Notes under the pieces: generated by a model
What the model saw: the letters and a program-made list of their open reading frames with translations, nothing else
Database searches by the model: none
What the model was told of the DNA's origin: nothing
Shown: positions 1 through 8,441 of the stretch, one piece after another
Position numbering within the stretch: the stretch's first letter is position 1
Layout of the letters: every line of letters begins with the position of its first letter
Program-made: the position numbers and the translations under genes
Assembly (NCBI GenBank): GCA_001953115.1
Contig: LSSL01006373.1
Coordinates: 1 to 11,654 of the forward strand
Reading direction: 5' to 3'
Length of the DNA: 11,654 nt
Source: Smittium mucronatum
Lineage: Eukaryota > Kickxellomycota > Harpellomycetes > Harpellales > Legeriomycetaceae

Positions 1-1003
1 AAAAATAAAAATAAAAATATCCTTTTTGGATCAGCTTTATTATAATTTTTTTATTAAAACTGGAACTTCCGATTGATGAATGTATAATTTTCCGAAAATT
101 CATAGCATTTAAAAAATCATTTTTTACATTTCATGAATAGACATGAATTGGAAAACAACTCACCCATATTTTTTTATATCAAAATAAATACAGCATAATT
201 ATTAATTACTACCTATTTTTAATTCTTTTGGAATTGAACTCACTTTTTTTAAATTTAAATTTATTTCTTTCGTAATTTGATTGTTCTAATTCGAATCCGC
301 TATCACTTCTTTTAATTGGATGCACTAAAACTAAAATTTATTTAATTATTTCGAAATCAAATTTACTTTTTTTTAATTTTTCCGAACTGCATTAAAAAAT
401 CTTTACGCAATTATTCCAATATATTATAGATTTAGAAAAATTATATAATAATTTATTGATGAAACAGCTCATATAAAATTTAGAAACCAAAAATATTAAG
501 AATAACAGTTAAAAGTAAGATAAGTAATCAGTAATTTGATCTTTAAAATATAAAAAATATCAAAAAGATAAATACACCTAATCTAAAAAATAGGGTAAAG
601 GTGTTTATGGAAAAATATCAAAAAATGTGTAATTTGATAAATTAATGCAACATGGTATCCATTTTGTTAAATTTTATTAATAGCACAATAACAAAAATGT
701 AAAAACAAATAAATTCACAAAATTACTCCCATTATTATTAATTACTTGAAGGTCTTTAATTAAATAAATTTTATTATTGATCGAATTTAATGATATGATT
801 TTTCGCTAAAATTAGTTAATATAATTATCTCTTTATATACTATTGTATAATTTTTTATTCTTCTAAAAAATTTGACATCAGAAACAATACAATTATTTTT
901 AAATGTATAGATTAGCGCACTTTTTTAACAATGTGACTCATCATTCTAATCTAAAAAATAAATTCTATTAAACTACTATTCAACAAAAAGGCTTATTTTA
1001 AGC
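1..1003. other. AT-rich stretch without recognisable gene
   Basis: I see only A/T-dominated sequence with many homopolymer runs and frequent stops in all frames. No repeat array, RNA gene or strong inverted repeat stands out. The composition becomes slightly less AT-rich near the right border, where the decayed frame that follows begins. Confidence 0.6.
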
Positions 1004-2013
1004 ATGAACTCTTCAATCATAAGATTACGAGTCCCTCGAATCAGTTCTCAGATTATCAAAAAAAAAAAATCAATCCGCCTTAAACACCGTTCCCGAAATT
1101 TTTTTGATGGTTTAGAATAATTTTAAAACTTTTCAGCTACCGAAAATGATGATCCATTCGATCTGAATGAATTTATAATCGAACCTTGACTATCTGTCGA
1201 AAATTCATATCTTTCGGATACGCCAATAAATAAATTTTTTCAAAATACAAGTAAAGTCCAAGGCACAACTTCTCAACTTAAAAAATTATTGGCAAGACAC
1301 TCTTATTATTTTATGAAGGTTTGGTCGTTTTTCCAAAAGAGGCTGTAAAATTGATAAAAATCAAGTTATATGTTGAAAAATACGCCCTGGTGCTAAACGA
1401 AATTAGACCTGCTTATTTTATATTGGTTATTTATCTTAATTTAAAAAAAACTATAAATACCACTAATTTTACCAGGTTTATTTTGCTTAACACTGAACTG
1501 ATAATATCGACAGTAGAAAGTCAAGTTCAGATTTATAAAGAATGTTTCGATAAAGAATCTGATGATACTGATATAGTGCATGCTAAAATGCAGACAGAGT
1601 TAGGTCCAAACGTCCACCTACTTAAAGCTCGAATTATAGATGAAGCAGCATATTTTGCCAAATATGTGGATCATTGGACGGAAATTTTTTTAATGACCCT
1701 CAAGGGTTCATAAGAAAATTTAAATAAGCTACATCAGACCAAGTCGCCAAAAAAGATCCGAAAATGCGATTTGTTAAAATTCCAAAAATAGATATTTGAA
1801 GAGGTCATAAGAAAAGCTTATAGCTGTATGAAAAAAAGTCATTTGTGAAAAATCAACTTTGCAAAAAGTTTGTTTTAAACTACTGCTGGTGTCCGAAATG
1901 GAGGATCTGAGAATTTTCTGCTTAATACGGATCATTTTCGACGACGAAAATTTAAAGAACTTTCCAGGTTAAAAAAACTAATATCCTCAAAATTAATATT
2001 GAATGATAATTGA
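1004..2013 (+). pseudogene. Decayed protein-coding remnant, unrecognised family
   Basis: An ATG at 1004 opens a frame with a basic N-terminus (MNSSIIRLRVPRISS, then KKKK and RLKHRSRN). After a TAA-TTT-TAA interruption it continues as an acidic segment (ATENDDPFDLNEF), a TGA, and a segment ending ARHSYYF near 1311. There the reading shifts frame and runs on without a stop through 1711 (about 130 codons, with EGLVVFPKEAVKLIK, then CFDKESDDTDIVHAK and ARIIDEAAYFAKYVDHW). Broken fragments follow, such as TTAGVRNGGSENFLL, to about 2013. The 27 bases at 1107-1133 run from GT to AG with a pyrimidine-rich end. Removing them keeps the frame and deletes both first stops, so a tiny intron is conceivable, though that length is unusual for fungi. 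I do not recognise a domain. The long open stretch in such AT-rich sequence and the frame continuity argue for a former gene rather than chance. Confidence 0.5.
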
Positions 2014-2290
2014 AGGGTAGCTAAAAAAATTCCAAATATACAGCTGATTTAATAAAAATTATCTGATTCATATTTAAAATAAAGATATTTGAAGTTTATT
2101 TCATATACATCATAAATTAAGCATTTATAAAATAAGATTATACTAATGAAGTTGGAATTTTGTTTTAGTTTATCAGAAATTGAGACTATTTAACCATTTT
2201 TAACTGATTTTATAAAAAATAAATTATGTATTTTTAACTCAGATTTCAAATTAAATAATTTAAAATTGAAAATATTAAATAATTTATATT
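2014..2290. other. AT-rich spacer
   Basis: Low-complexity A/T sequence between the decayed frame and the foldback element. I see no coding signal, RNA gene or repeat. Confidence 0.5.
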
Positions 2291-2416
2291 CTAAAGGTGT
2301 CAGGACTCAAACTGCGGAAGGAATGAGTTGATAAAATTTGTATGGATATCAATAAATATATTAAAGGAGATCAAGATTAGGAATAAAAAACTAGGAAAAA
2401 AGAACCAGTAAATTGA

Positions 2417-2563
2417 GTAATGTGCTATGTTGCAAATCCTAATCCTTTCAGAAAGGATTAAGCTTTTCTGGTTATTCCAAATTCCTGGTCTTATCCGATA
2501 AGTTGCTTTGAGTTATATGGATAAGATTGGAGATTTGGAATTAATGCCGGATAGGCTCATTAC
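2417..2563. repeat. Foldback element with nested inverted repeats (MITE-like or hairpin RNA)
   Basis: Three nested or adjacent inverted repeats lie in about 150 bp. Outer arms GTAATGTGCTAT (2417-2428) and ATAGGCTCATTAC (2551-2563) pair with one mismatch and one bulge. An inner near-perfect pair, 2474-2496 against 2519-2541, has 23-base arms and a 22-base loop. The arms differ at five positions, all transitions, so a + strand transcript would pair 22 of 23 positions if G-U is allowed. A third perfect palindrome, TAATCCTTTC-A-GAAAGGATTA, sits at 2440-2460. The segment is less AT-rich than its flanks. It could be a non-autonomous foldback transposon or a small-RNA precursor; no protein is encoded. 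Flanking target-site duplications were not identified. Confidence 0.6.
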
Positions 2564-2580
2564 ACACGTTAAAATAGTTT

Positions 2581-4700
2581 AAATTATTATCAAAATAGTA
2601 TTTGAATCATTAAATGCTAGTTTAAATATACCCGCATTTATTTAAAATGGCCAATCAGTATAATTTATGATATTTATATTTTATTTATTATAATTAAAGA
2701 TAGATTTTAGATTTTTAATTTTTTTCATCGATCTAATTTTACCATAGATGTAGTTTTATATGATTTTTGGCCACAATTTTTTAGTTATTGTGATTTTTAA
2801 TTCTAAATTGATATCCCGGGATATGAAACTATTTTTGCTTCAGATCAAGCTTGATAGTTTTAAAATTTATTTCGCTGTTATATGCATGTAATTCAATGGG
2901 AGTCAAAAGATGTAGAATAGATAATTTATATATAAATATTTTTATTCACTAGATTTTATGTCTGGCGGAGGTTATTCGGAGTAATGTTAGTGAAAATGGC
3001 CCAATTAAACAGAACTTATACTAATTAAACATCTGTTAAATTAATTATTAGACTAGTCAATAGCCAATATAATAAGGAATTATTGATTTACTGGTAATAA
3101 AAAAAATTGTATTTTGATATTTAATAACTTCTTAAATTCATGATTTTTATGTAATAAAATGTTTATATTTTTCTAAATTTTAATCCTTTTTTAAAAATAA
3201 TCTTTAAATTAAGTTAAGTTTTTAATTATCGACAATTTACTTTAATTTGAGCGATATTAATTTCCCTTTCAATTAAAATATTTCCGTTTGATTTTTTTTT
3301 TCAAAATTTATAATTGGGTATGTAGACTCGTCTAATTGGAGGAGTCTAAAATAGATAATTATCTTCAATATAGTGCCATTTATATGCTTAATTACTATAA
3401 CTCCATAGATATCTAGATAGTTTTAATTTCAAATTGGTCTTTATAACGCTTAAAATTTTAATTTATAAACATAAATCTACCGAAACATAAAGATATTATG
3501 TGTTGCCCCAAGAATTGCTATCAGTTTACATTACTAAAAAATGCTAATAGAAAAAGCTTTTAACAAATATATGTTAATTAACGAAATACAAAAAAAAAAC
3601 GAAAATTAATTAGTTGAATAATATAAATTCATTACTTTTAAAAACTTATGCATTTTTTTAGTAAAATTATTAATTTATAGCACTAACCCTAGATTAAATA
3701 AAAAATATACACTAAATTAAATATATGTTAGGTTTAGGTTTCGTATTTCTATATTGTATTTGATATACCAAAAAAAGAATATTAATAATTCTAAATTCTA
3801 AAAATTTAACGTTCAAGAAAATAAATAATATTTATTTAACACATACAAAAATTAAAAAATTTATTTTGGGCAATATTCAATTAAATTTAAAATAATAAAT
3901 TCAACTATCTAATGGCACAGAAAAGAAGAATAAGGAAACTATAAGGAAATAGTATTAAAATATAATTTCAGAGAATTTATAATAAATCATTGAACGATAT
4001 GATGTTTTACATGTTAAACTCTTTAGACCCAAAAAATAATCAGTATTTATCAAGTAATAAAATCTAATTTATATTGGGTTTTTTTTAATTTTCCTACTGC
4101 TTGCTTCATATAACATATATAGACTATTATAAAATATTTGCAAGAAATATGAACAGTAATAATCTTAACTTCATAATAAGAAAATAAATCTCTTTTTATT
4201 TAGATACATTTAACTGGATATTATTTGAAAATTTTCAGAAATAGATGAGAAACCGAAAAGTTTCAGGGATTTATCTTTTCTCAATATAAAAATTTCACAC
4301 CTACTTGTAAAAAATGTTCATAATATTTAAATAAAGTCTTTACATTATAGTATCAAAATATTTATATATTTTATTATCAATTAAAATCTGATAAATGTGA
4401 AATTATGTTATCATACTGTATATAAAAATTAAATTGTTTAAAATTTATTCCTTAATAAAAAAACGTGTAGAAATTTTAATTATTCATTATTTTAAATTTA
4501 TATCAGTAATAATTCTAAAATAAAACCCTTATTAATTAAAAATAGAAATTGGCAACTGAAAAAATTATATATTTATAGATTTAAAAATATTAGTTTTGGA
4601 CTTATATATAATAGATTTGAATAAAGCTTATTAGAACTTTAGTACTTTTTAATAGAATCTCATATTAACTGAAAAAATAAATTATTAATGTGTTTAATTA
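2581..4700. other. Long AT-rich region without recognisable gene
   Basis: All six frames are dense with stops and no coding remnant is convincing. The only local oddities are a perfect 14-base palindrome, ATATCCCGGGATAT, at 2811-2824, and two short TTTAGG-like motifs near 3728-3741 that are too few to call telomeric. Confidence 0.6.
2811..2824. repeat. Perfect 14-bp palindrome
   Basis: ATATCCCGGGATAT is a perfect palindrome with a GC core in otherwise AT-rich sequence. It could bind a dimeric protein or be chance; nothing nearby tells which. Confidence 0.4.
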
Positions 4701-4708
4701 GGGTCCGA

Positions 4709-4729
4709 CTAAGATAGTTTCTGTCTTAG
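4709..4729. repeat. Compact hairpin, 9-bp stem
   Basis: CTAAGATAG and CTGTCTTAG flank a TTT loop and form a 9-bp stem with one G-U pair. T-rich sequence follows (TATTTTTATTTAATTTTT), so it resembles a terminator or the end of a small foldback element. No gene lies next to it. Confidence 0.4.
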
Positions 4730-5493
4730 CTATTTTTATTTAATTTTTAAAAGTTCATAATTGATTTTTAGTTGAGAAAATTTATGTTAATAAAAGTGTG
4801 GTTAAATGAATTGATTGTAGTTTTAATAATTATACGATAGCTTTCTAGAAAAATAATTGGATTAAAAATTTAATTTTTAAATTAATACCTAAGGTACAAC
4901 ATATTGTATATTTATAAGACTTATCATCATTTTAACAAGTATTATAATTAAAGTTTAGCCTTAAGTTAAGAGTAATCGATTAAAAACATACTTTTATTGA
5001 GTATAAAAGGCTAAAAATTAACAATACTATTGATAAATATCAGTGATTTAGTTTTTACAAAAAAAATTTTAAAAGTATTTCCAATAATGTTAATGAATTA
5101 ATGATAATTATTTGATATTAGTATTATCAACTAAATAATAATGTTGGATACTTATTAGTTGCTAAGCCCAAATTTTGAAAATTAGTTGGTATTAAATTAT
5201 GTTATATCATTATTAGAGCTCCAATGGTGCTTTTAGAAATATTTTGACTGGTCAATCTTATTTTAATTTTATTAGCTATTATAATTGGTTAATTTGTGTA
5301 TATATTAGGAAAATAAATTGGTTTTAATTTATTAAATAAATAATTATTGTTTGAAAGTCAATAATAGGTTTGAATAGTTAAATGAATGGCAAAATTTTTC
5401 TAATATTATGTTAAATATTCATTTAAACGGTTAATAAAATGTTAATATATATTTAGCAGGTTAGCCAAAAATTATTTTGACTATGATTGAAGG
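4730..5493. other. AT-rich region without recognisable gene
   Basis: A/T-dominated sequence with stops in all frames. I see nothing beyond short direct T/A motifs. It ends abruptly at a compositional border near 5500, where GC-richer DNA starts. Confidence 0.55.
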
Positions 5494-5700
5494 TTAATTT
5501 AAAAACATAAGTGATACTGCAGATTTTTCTATAACTGATTCAGTTATATCCCCATCAAATCTGATGTTGTGAACCTTAGCCACATTTATTCCAAGGAAGA
5601 TTGATGCCCCTTTAATAATTTTTATTGATTTGCGCATTATACCCTTCACAAAATAGAACAAAAAGGATAAACTGATGCTTCTGTAGTACCAATCAGCTGT
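5494..5700 (-). pseudogene. Short open frame in GC-richer island, unrecognised
   Basis: The frame is open for 68 codons after a TGA at 5701-5703 and ends at a TAA. The first methionine gives a 47-residue product beginning MRKSIKIIKGASIFLGIN and ending AVSLMFLN. The residues upstream of it (SLSFLFYFV) are hydrophobic and aromatic. It lies downstream of, and on the same strand as, the 5724-6239 frame but in a different register. It could be the C-terminal part of the same former protein, displaced by a frameshift. No domain is recognised, and the short length leaves a real chance that it is fortuitous. Confidence 0.3.
5531..5547. repeat. Perfect short hairpin
   Basis: ATAACTG and CAGTTAT flank a 3-base ATT loop, giving a perfect 7-bp stem near the left border of the GC-richer island. 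Confidence 0.4.
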
Positions 5701-5802
5701 TCAAGAGCTCAAACCCCTCTAGCTTATTTATTGGGAGTGAATGACTGACGGGAAACTACTGCAGATACATTTAAGTTGCGGGGAGGAGCAAGCTTAGGAA
5801 GT

Positions 5803-5835
5803 CTGGCAGACTGGTAATGGCTAGTCCTCTGCCGG
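5803..5835. repeat. Hairpin, 8-bp stem
   Basis: CTGGCAGA and TCTGCCGG pair with one G-U, with a partly complementary interior (CT against AG). It lies inside the open frame on the minus strand. Confidence 0.35.
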
Positions 5836-5917
5836 CTTTTTGGAGGCTCCGTTGCTTCCGATCCGGATGGCCCTGAGAATGAGATTTGTTCTTCTGTATC
5901 TAATGGGCTACTAGAAA

Positions 5918-5934
5918 TACTGAAGATCTCAGTA
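5918..5934. repeat. Hairpin beside the in-frame TAG
   Basis: TACTGA and TCAGTA flank a 5-base loop. On the minus strand this stem starts 14 bases downstream of the TAG that interrupts the 172-codon frame. That is a position where RNA structure can promote readthrough, but the stem is only 6 bp. Confidence 0.35.
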
Positions 5935-6057
5935 GGAAAAGAACTGGACTATTTGTATTGGGGAGAAAGGTTCTGTTGTGGTGATTTTTCCGGTGAATGT
6001 CTCGGAGTAACAGTGGTAGAAACTGAATATAGCCAATTAGGTGCTCTTCTATATGAC

Positions 6058-6114
6058 ATCCAGGTAGATTTTTTGGGTGTGGTTCTGTGTACTGCTCCCT
6101 GAGACAACCTGGAT
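6058..6114. repeat. Inverted repeat with long loop
   Basis: ATCCAGGT and ACCTGGAT are perfect 8-base arms separated by 41 bases, within the 5' half of the minus-strand frame. This could be coincidental. Confidence 0.3.
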
Positions 6115-6186
6115 ATTCCTATCAGTGTTTTTATTGGCTTTTGAACCACAGTTGGTATTATGATTGAGGTTCTACGAATTGGCTGG

Positions 6187-6198
6187 CTTTGATCAAAG
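6187..6198. repeat. Perfect 12-bp palindrome
   Basis: CTTTGATCAAAG is self-complementary with no loop. It lies in the first codons of the minus-strand frame. Confidence 0.35.
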
Positions 6199-6239
6199 AC
6201 AAAAGGCCTTGTTATTTGATCCACTCTTCTGATGACCAT

Positions 6240-7120
6240 TTATAATATTTTAATATGCTAATAATTTAATTAAATGGTGTCCTGAACAGGAATTGTATTT
6301 AAAATATACATTAAAATTATATATAATGAATGATAATTATGTAATTTATCGCCATTTTATACTTTTTTGATGAGTTTAGTATTTTGTTAGAAATTTTTTT
6401 TCGAAAATTTATAAATGTTCTAATGTCAAATATATCATATTGTTGCCGAAAATGATCAAGAAAATACATAATCTATAATTATTCCAAAGAATAAAAAGAA
6501 ATTGTATAACTAACAATTATATAAAACAGATATTACAAAGTATTAACAAAAAATATATACAATTTAAATCTGATAGAATATTTTTGCTTATAAATTATGT
6601 GAATTTTGAATATAAATAAATTTATATAGTTTACAATCTGGTTTTTTGAAAATTTTATAATTATAAAAAAAGAAAAAAAGTTGGTAATTATAGATTAATG
6701 AAAAAATATTTATTACAAAGAATTTATCTATATAAGATGTTATAAAAAAATAATCAATTTTTAAAAATATGAGCGGTTTTTTATTCGATTTCGGATATTA
6801 TCTCAGTAGAATAATTTTTATAAAATTACGATTTAGAATTTTCTATGTTATGTCATAATTTATAAATGTATTATGATATCTAGTATTTTTTCATTTCTGG
6901 GATTGGATTTGGAAAATATATATCGAGAGGATCAAACTTGGGTAAAATTGTAATAAAAAAATTATCATTAACGATTGAGGAAAATTTTTGGGGTTTATGT
7001 AAAATATACAGTAAATTCATACCATTTTTTTGAGATCATTTCATCTTTTAAAATGTAATAGAAATCAAATCCGAAAAATTTTAAATACTCAATCAATTTT
7101 CCTTTGGAATTTTAACTATA
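6240..7120. other. AT-rich spacer between two GC-richer islands
   Basis: Composition drops sharply back to A/T-dominated sequence. A small hairpin TCCTG-AA-CAGGA occurs near 6279-6290. No coding frame, tRNA or array is visible. It may be an insertion that split one original element, or simply ordinary background. Confidence 0.5.
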
Positions 7121-7125
7121 CTGTC

Positions 7126-7161
7126 GGGTAGTTCGGTCATCTTTGATAACCGAAATTACCC
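7126..7161. repeat. Strong hairpin I, 14 paired bases
   Basis: GGGTA/TACCC, then TTCGGT/ACCGAA, then ATC/GAT around a TTT loop form 14 base pairs in 36 bases, with a small internal loop and one C-A mismatch. It marks the left edge of the structured GC-richer island and abuts the next hairpin. Confidence 0.6.
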
Positions 7162-7203
7162 AGTGTGTTGGGGGCAGAGGTACTTCTGTAGCCTCTGCAC
7201 TGG
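7160..7203. repeat. Strong hairpin II with TTCT tetraloop
   Basis: CCAGT (7160-7164) pairs with ACTGG (7199-7203). Inside, GCAGAGG-TAC pairs with GTA-CCTCTGC with one bulged G and a TTCT tetraloop. This gives about 15 base pairs with a 9-base bulge on the 5' side. It shares two bases with hairpin I, so the two could stack or compete. As RNA or single-stranded DNA it would be very stable compared with its surroundings. Confidence 0.6.
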
Positions 7204-7467
7204 TTTAACTTATATATTAAAGTAAAATTATATAAGTAAAATTTATCTTAATATAATTTGTTAACTAGTGTGTTTTGATTTCTCTCTTGGTTGGACCTTG
7301 GGAATTCTTTTCCTTGCTTCTGCGCCTCGGGGTAATATTCAGGTGCGGTCGTCGGGGGTGACGGGTAACTAGAGTAGGAGTTCCTAACCGGGTGGAGATG
7401 GTGTTATACTTTTATGACCTGGGTTTTCGGACTGTCTAGAAGCAGACTGTATTTCATCACGCACTTT

Positions 7468-7479
7468 GGCTACCGAGCC
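7468..7479. repeat. Perfect 4-bp GC hairpin
   Basis: GGCT-ACCG-AGCC, a short GC-rich stem with a four-base loop inside the minus-strand frame. Small, but one of several consecutive stems in this island. Confidence 0.3.
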
Positions 7480-7492
7480 TACCTCTGTAAAA

Positions 7493-7549
7493 CCAGGGTG
7501 GTATACCAGATTATTTCTGAAGTTTAGTTTATTTATTATACCAACCTGG
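7493..7549. repeat. Inverted repeat, 12 paired bases
   Basis: CCAGG-G-TGGTATA (7493-7505) is complementary to TATACCA-A-CCTGG (7537-7549), with one G-A mismatch and a 31-base loop. CCTGGGTTTT at 7418-7427 can instead pair with AAAACCAGG at 7489-7497, so two conformations compete for the CCAGG. GGACCA/TGGTCC at 7548-7582 forms an adjoining stem. Confidence 0.5.
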
Positions 7550-7641
7550 ACCAAGAACCTCTGATTACTGCGGTACTGGTCCTTTATTGGTAACTTGTAG
7601 AAGCTAAGCAGAAGAATCCCTAGTAATAACTTTAAGGGAGA

Positions 7642-7684
7642 TTTCGTCAAAGGAACTGACGGAAAGTTTAGAACTGATTCTAAA
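7642..7684. repeat. Two adjacent hairpins
   Basis: TTTC-GTCA pairs with TGAC-G-GAAA (7642-7665, 8 bp, one bulged G). One base later TTTAGAA and TTCTAAA flank a CTGA tetraloop (7667-7684, perfect 7 bp). The spacing of a single base suggests stacking if the sequence is folded as RNA. Confidence 0.45.
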
Positions 7685-7801
7685 GTACTTGAATTATTAA
7701 ATTACAGTTAGATGCAGTTCTGAACCATATAAAATGGATACGGGGTCAAGGGTATAGTCAGACTCAGTAATTAGTTGATAGTATTTTTGGCTAAGTTAAT
7801 T

Positions 7802-8145
7802 GCAGATTTTTATTTAAATCTGTAGTGCAAATAATATTGACCGGATTGGTAATAAATCCTGGTCAAATTATTAAAACTAAAATGATTAGCAGATTTTTAT
7901 AGAAATCTGTAGTAGAAAGTATTTTGACCGGACTGGTACTCAGTTCCGGTCAATTGATAAAGCCAGATTAATTAGCAGATTTTTATAGAAATCTGTAGTA
8001 TAAATTATTTTGACCGGACTAGTGTTAAGTCCCGGTCAATGGAAAAATGCACAAGTCTTTAGCAGATTTTAATGCAAAAAATTAATACGAATTATTTTGA
8101 TCGGACAGGTGTTAAGTTCCGGTCAAGGACTGAATGAAACCATTA
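7802..8145. repeat. Tandem array of four ~86-bp units, each with two conserved hairpins
   Basis: Units start at 7802, 7889, 7975 and 8062 (lengths 87, 86, 87, 84), each beginning GCAGATTT. Hairpin A is exactly 20 bases in units 1-3 (7803-7822, 7890-7909, 7976-7995), with arms CAGATTT and AAATCTG; it is lost in unit 4. Fourteen bases later comes hairpin B, exactly 30 bases in all four units (7837-7866, 7924-7953, 8010-8039, 8097-8126), with ends TTGACC and GGTCAA. Inside hairpin B the loop varies freely while pairing is kept. Base pair 10-20 is T-A in unit 1 and C-G in units 2-4, and unit 4 carries a G-U at pair 5-26. The array has stops in all frames and no coding sense. A degraded fifth unit follows. 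I know no family with this exact module; structured repeated RNA, a recombination or replication element, or an intergenic subrepeat are all possible. Confidence 0.75.
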
Positions 8146-8282
8146 GCAGATCTCAACATAATTCTACACTCAGAAAACAATATTTTGGCTAGAATGCTGT
8201 CAAAAGATAGGAGAACAATCCGTTTAACATGAATGGATCTGCAGCACTTTGTGTTAATTAGTTAGCTAGCTGCAAATTAGAC
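8146..8282. repeat. Degraded fifth repeat unit and trailing hairpin
   Basis: A further GCAGAT occurs 84 bases after unit 4, at the expected register, but hairpin A is gone. In place of hairpin B there is only a weak TTTTG/CAAAA stem. Beyond it TGCAGC (8240-8245) and GCTGCA (8269-8274) are perfect 6-base arms. This looks like the decaying edge of the array. Confidence 0.4.
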
Positions 8283-8361
8283 TAGACCTGAGGATTATCA
8301 CTATTGATTATTGATCTGCGGCTGAAAATGATAGAACCTTAAGTTGTTATAGACCTGAGGA
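8283..8361. repeat. 12-base direct repeat
   Basis: TAGACCTGAGGA occurs at 8283-8294 and again at 8350-8361. The second copy supplies the 5' arm of the alternative hairpins downstream, so the first copy could compete for the same partner. Confidence 0.45.
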
Positions 8362-8416
8362 ACCTTTAGCTGTTCAAAGGAAATAATCAGGTATAAATGA
8401 AACCTGATAGTATCAG
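8353..8416. repeat. Mutually exclusive hairpins
   Basis: TCAGGT at 8387-8392 can pair upstream with ACCTGA at 8353-8358, enclosing a nested CCTTT/AAAGG stem. It can instead pair downstream with ACCTGA at 8402-8407 (ATCAGGT/ACCTGAT, 7 bp). A third stem, CTGATA-G-TATCAG (8404-8416), uses the same downstream arm. Such competing stems directly before a terminator-like hairpin are the architecture of attenuators and riboswitch expression platforms in bacteria. In a eukaryotic setting it is only a structural analogy. Confidence 0.5.
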
Positions 8417-8441
8417 AAAGAAAGGGACCCGCCCTTTCTTT
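8417..8441. terminator. Perfect 10-bp hairpin, terminator-like
   Basis: AAAGAAAGGG and CCCTTTCTTT flank an ACCCG loop with perfect pairing. TT, then an AT-rich run, follows, so it resembles an intrinsic terminator on the plus strand, though the T-tract is short. It forms the right boundary of the GC-richer structured island; after it the DNA returns to AT-rich. Its role as a terminator is inference only. Confidence 0.45.

Larger units (their letters stand above)
5724..6239 (-). pseudogene. Open frame of 172 codons interrupted by one TAG, unrecognised
   Basis: The ATG directly follows an in-frame TAA and sits on the border where AT-rich DNA changes to GC-richer DNA, which supports a real coding start. 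Ninety-six codons run to a TAG at 5949-5951, and the same frame then stays open for 74 more codons to a TAA. The first part is basic (MVIRRVDQITRPFVF, then SYRRAPNWLYSVS) and becomes Ser/Pro/Gln-rich (SPEKSPQQNLSPQYK). The part after TAG has the same flavour (SSSFPTEIFSISSSPLD, SGPSGSEATEPPKSRQR). A CAG-to-TAG transition or stop readthrough would both explain the interruption. Low-complexity S/P/Q composition resembles disordered structural proteins such as Gag or ORF1 products, but no zinc knuckle or other domain is visible, so the function is unknown. Confidence 0.45.
7248..7701 (-). pseudogene. Two-register open frame broken at a stop codon, unrecognised
   Basis: The frame is open for 105 codons after a TAA at 7702-7704, with no ATG before a TTG at 7650, and ends at a TAG at 7384-7386. 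It contains a leucine-rich hydrophobic stretch (LLLGILLLSFY) and a hydrophilic part (NPGHKSITPSPPG). One base along, in the +1 register, 47 further codons are open to a TAA. Their composition is the same Pro/Ser/Tyr/Gln-rich type (NSYSSYPSPPTTAPEYYPEA, then QKQGKEFPRSNQERNQN). The join lies at CCC-GGT-TAG. Either a one-base indel broke a single protein or a stop-proximal +1 frameshift joins the two parts. No domain is recognised. Base composition matches the 5724-6239 frame on the same strand, so both may derive from one element. Confidence 0.4.

Noticed and set aside
3685..3745. TTTAGG-like and CCCTA-like motifs suggesting interstitial telomere repeats
   Set aside because: Only two adjacent copies on one side and one isolated motif on the other; expected by chance in AT-rich DNA.
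2014..5493. Weak open frames in the AT-rich middle
   Set aside because: All are short and made of Lys/Asn/Ile/Phe codons expected from base composition.
5494..7701. Integrated RNA virus fragment
   Set aside because: Structured GC-richer islands with foreign-looking frames allow the idea, but no polymerase, helicase or convincing capsid motif is visible.
7802..8145. CRISPR array or tandem tRNA-like genes
   Set aside because: Units are ~86 bp throughout with no alternation of short identical repeats and unique spacers, and there is no T-arm or cloverleaf.
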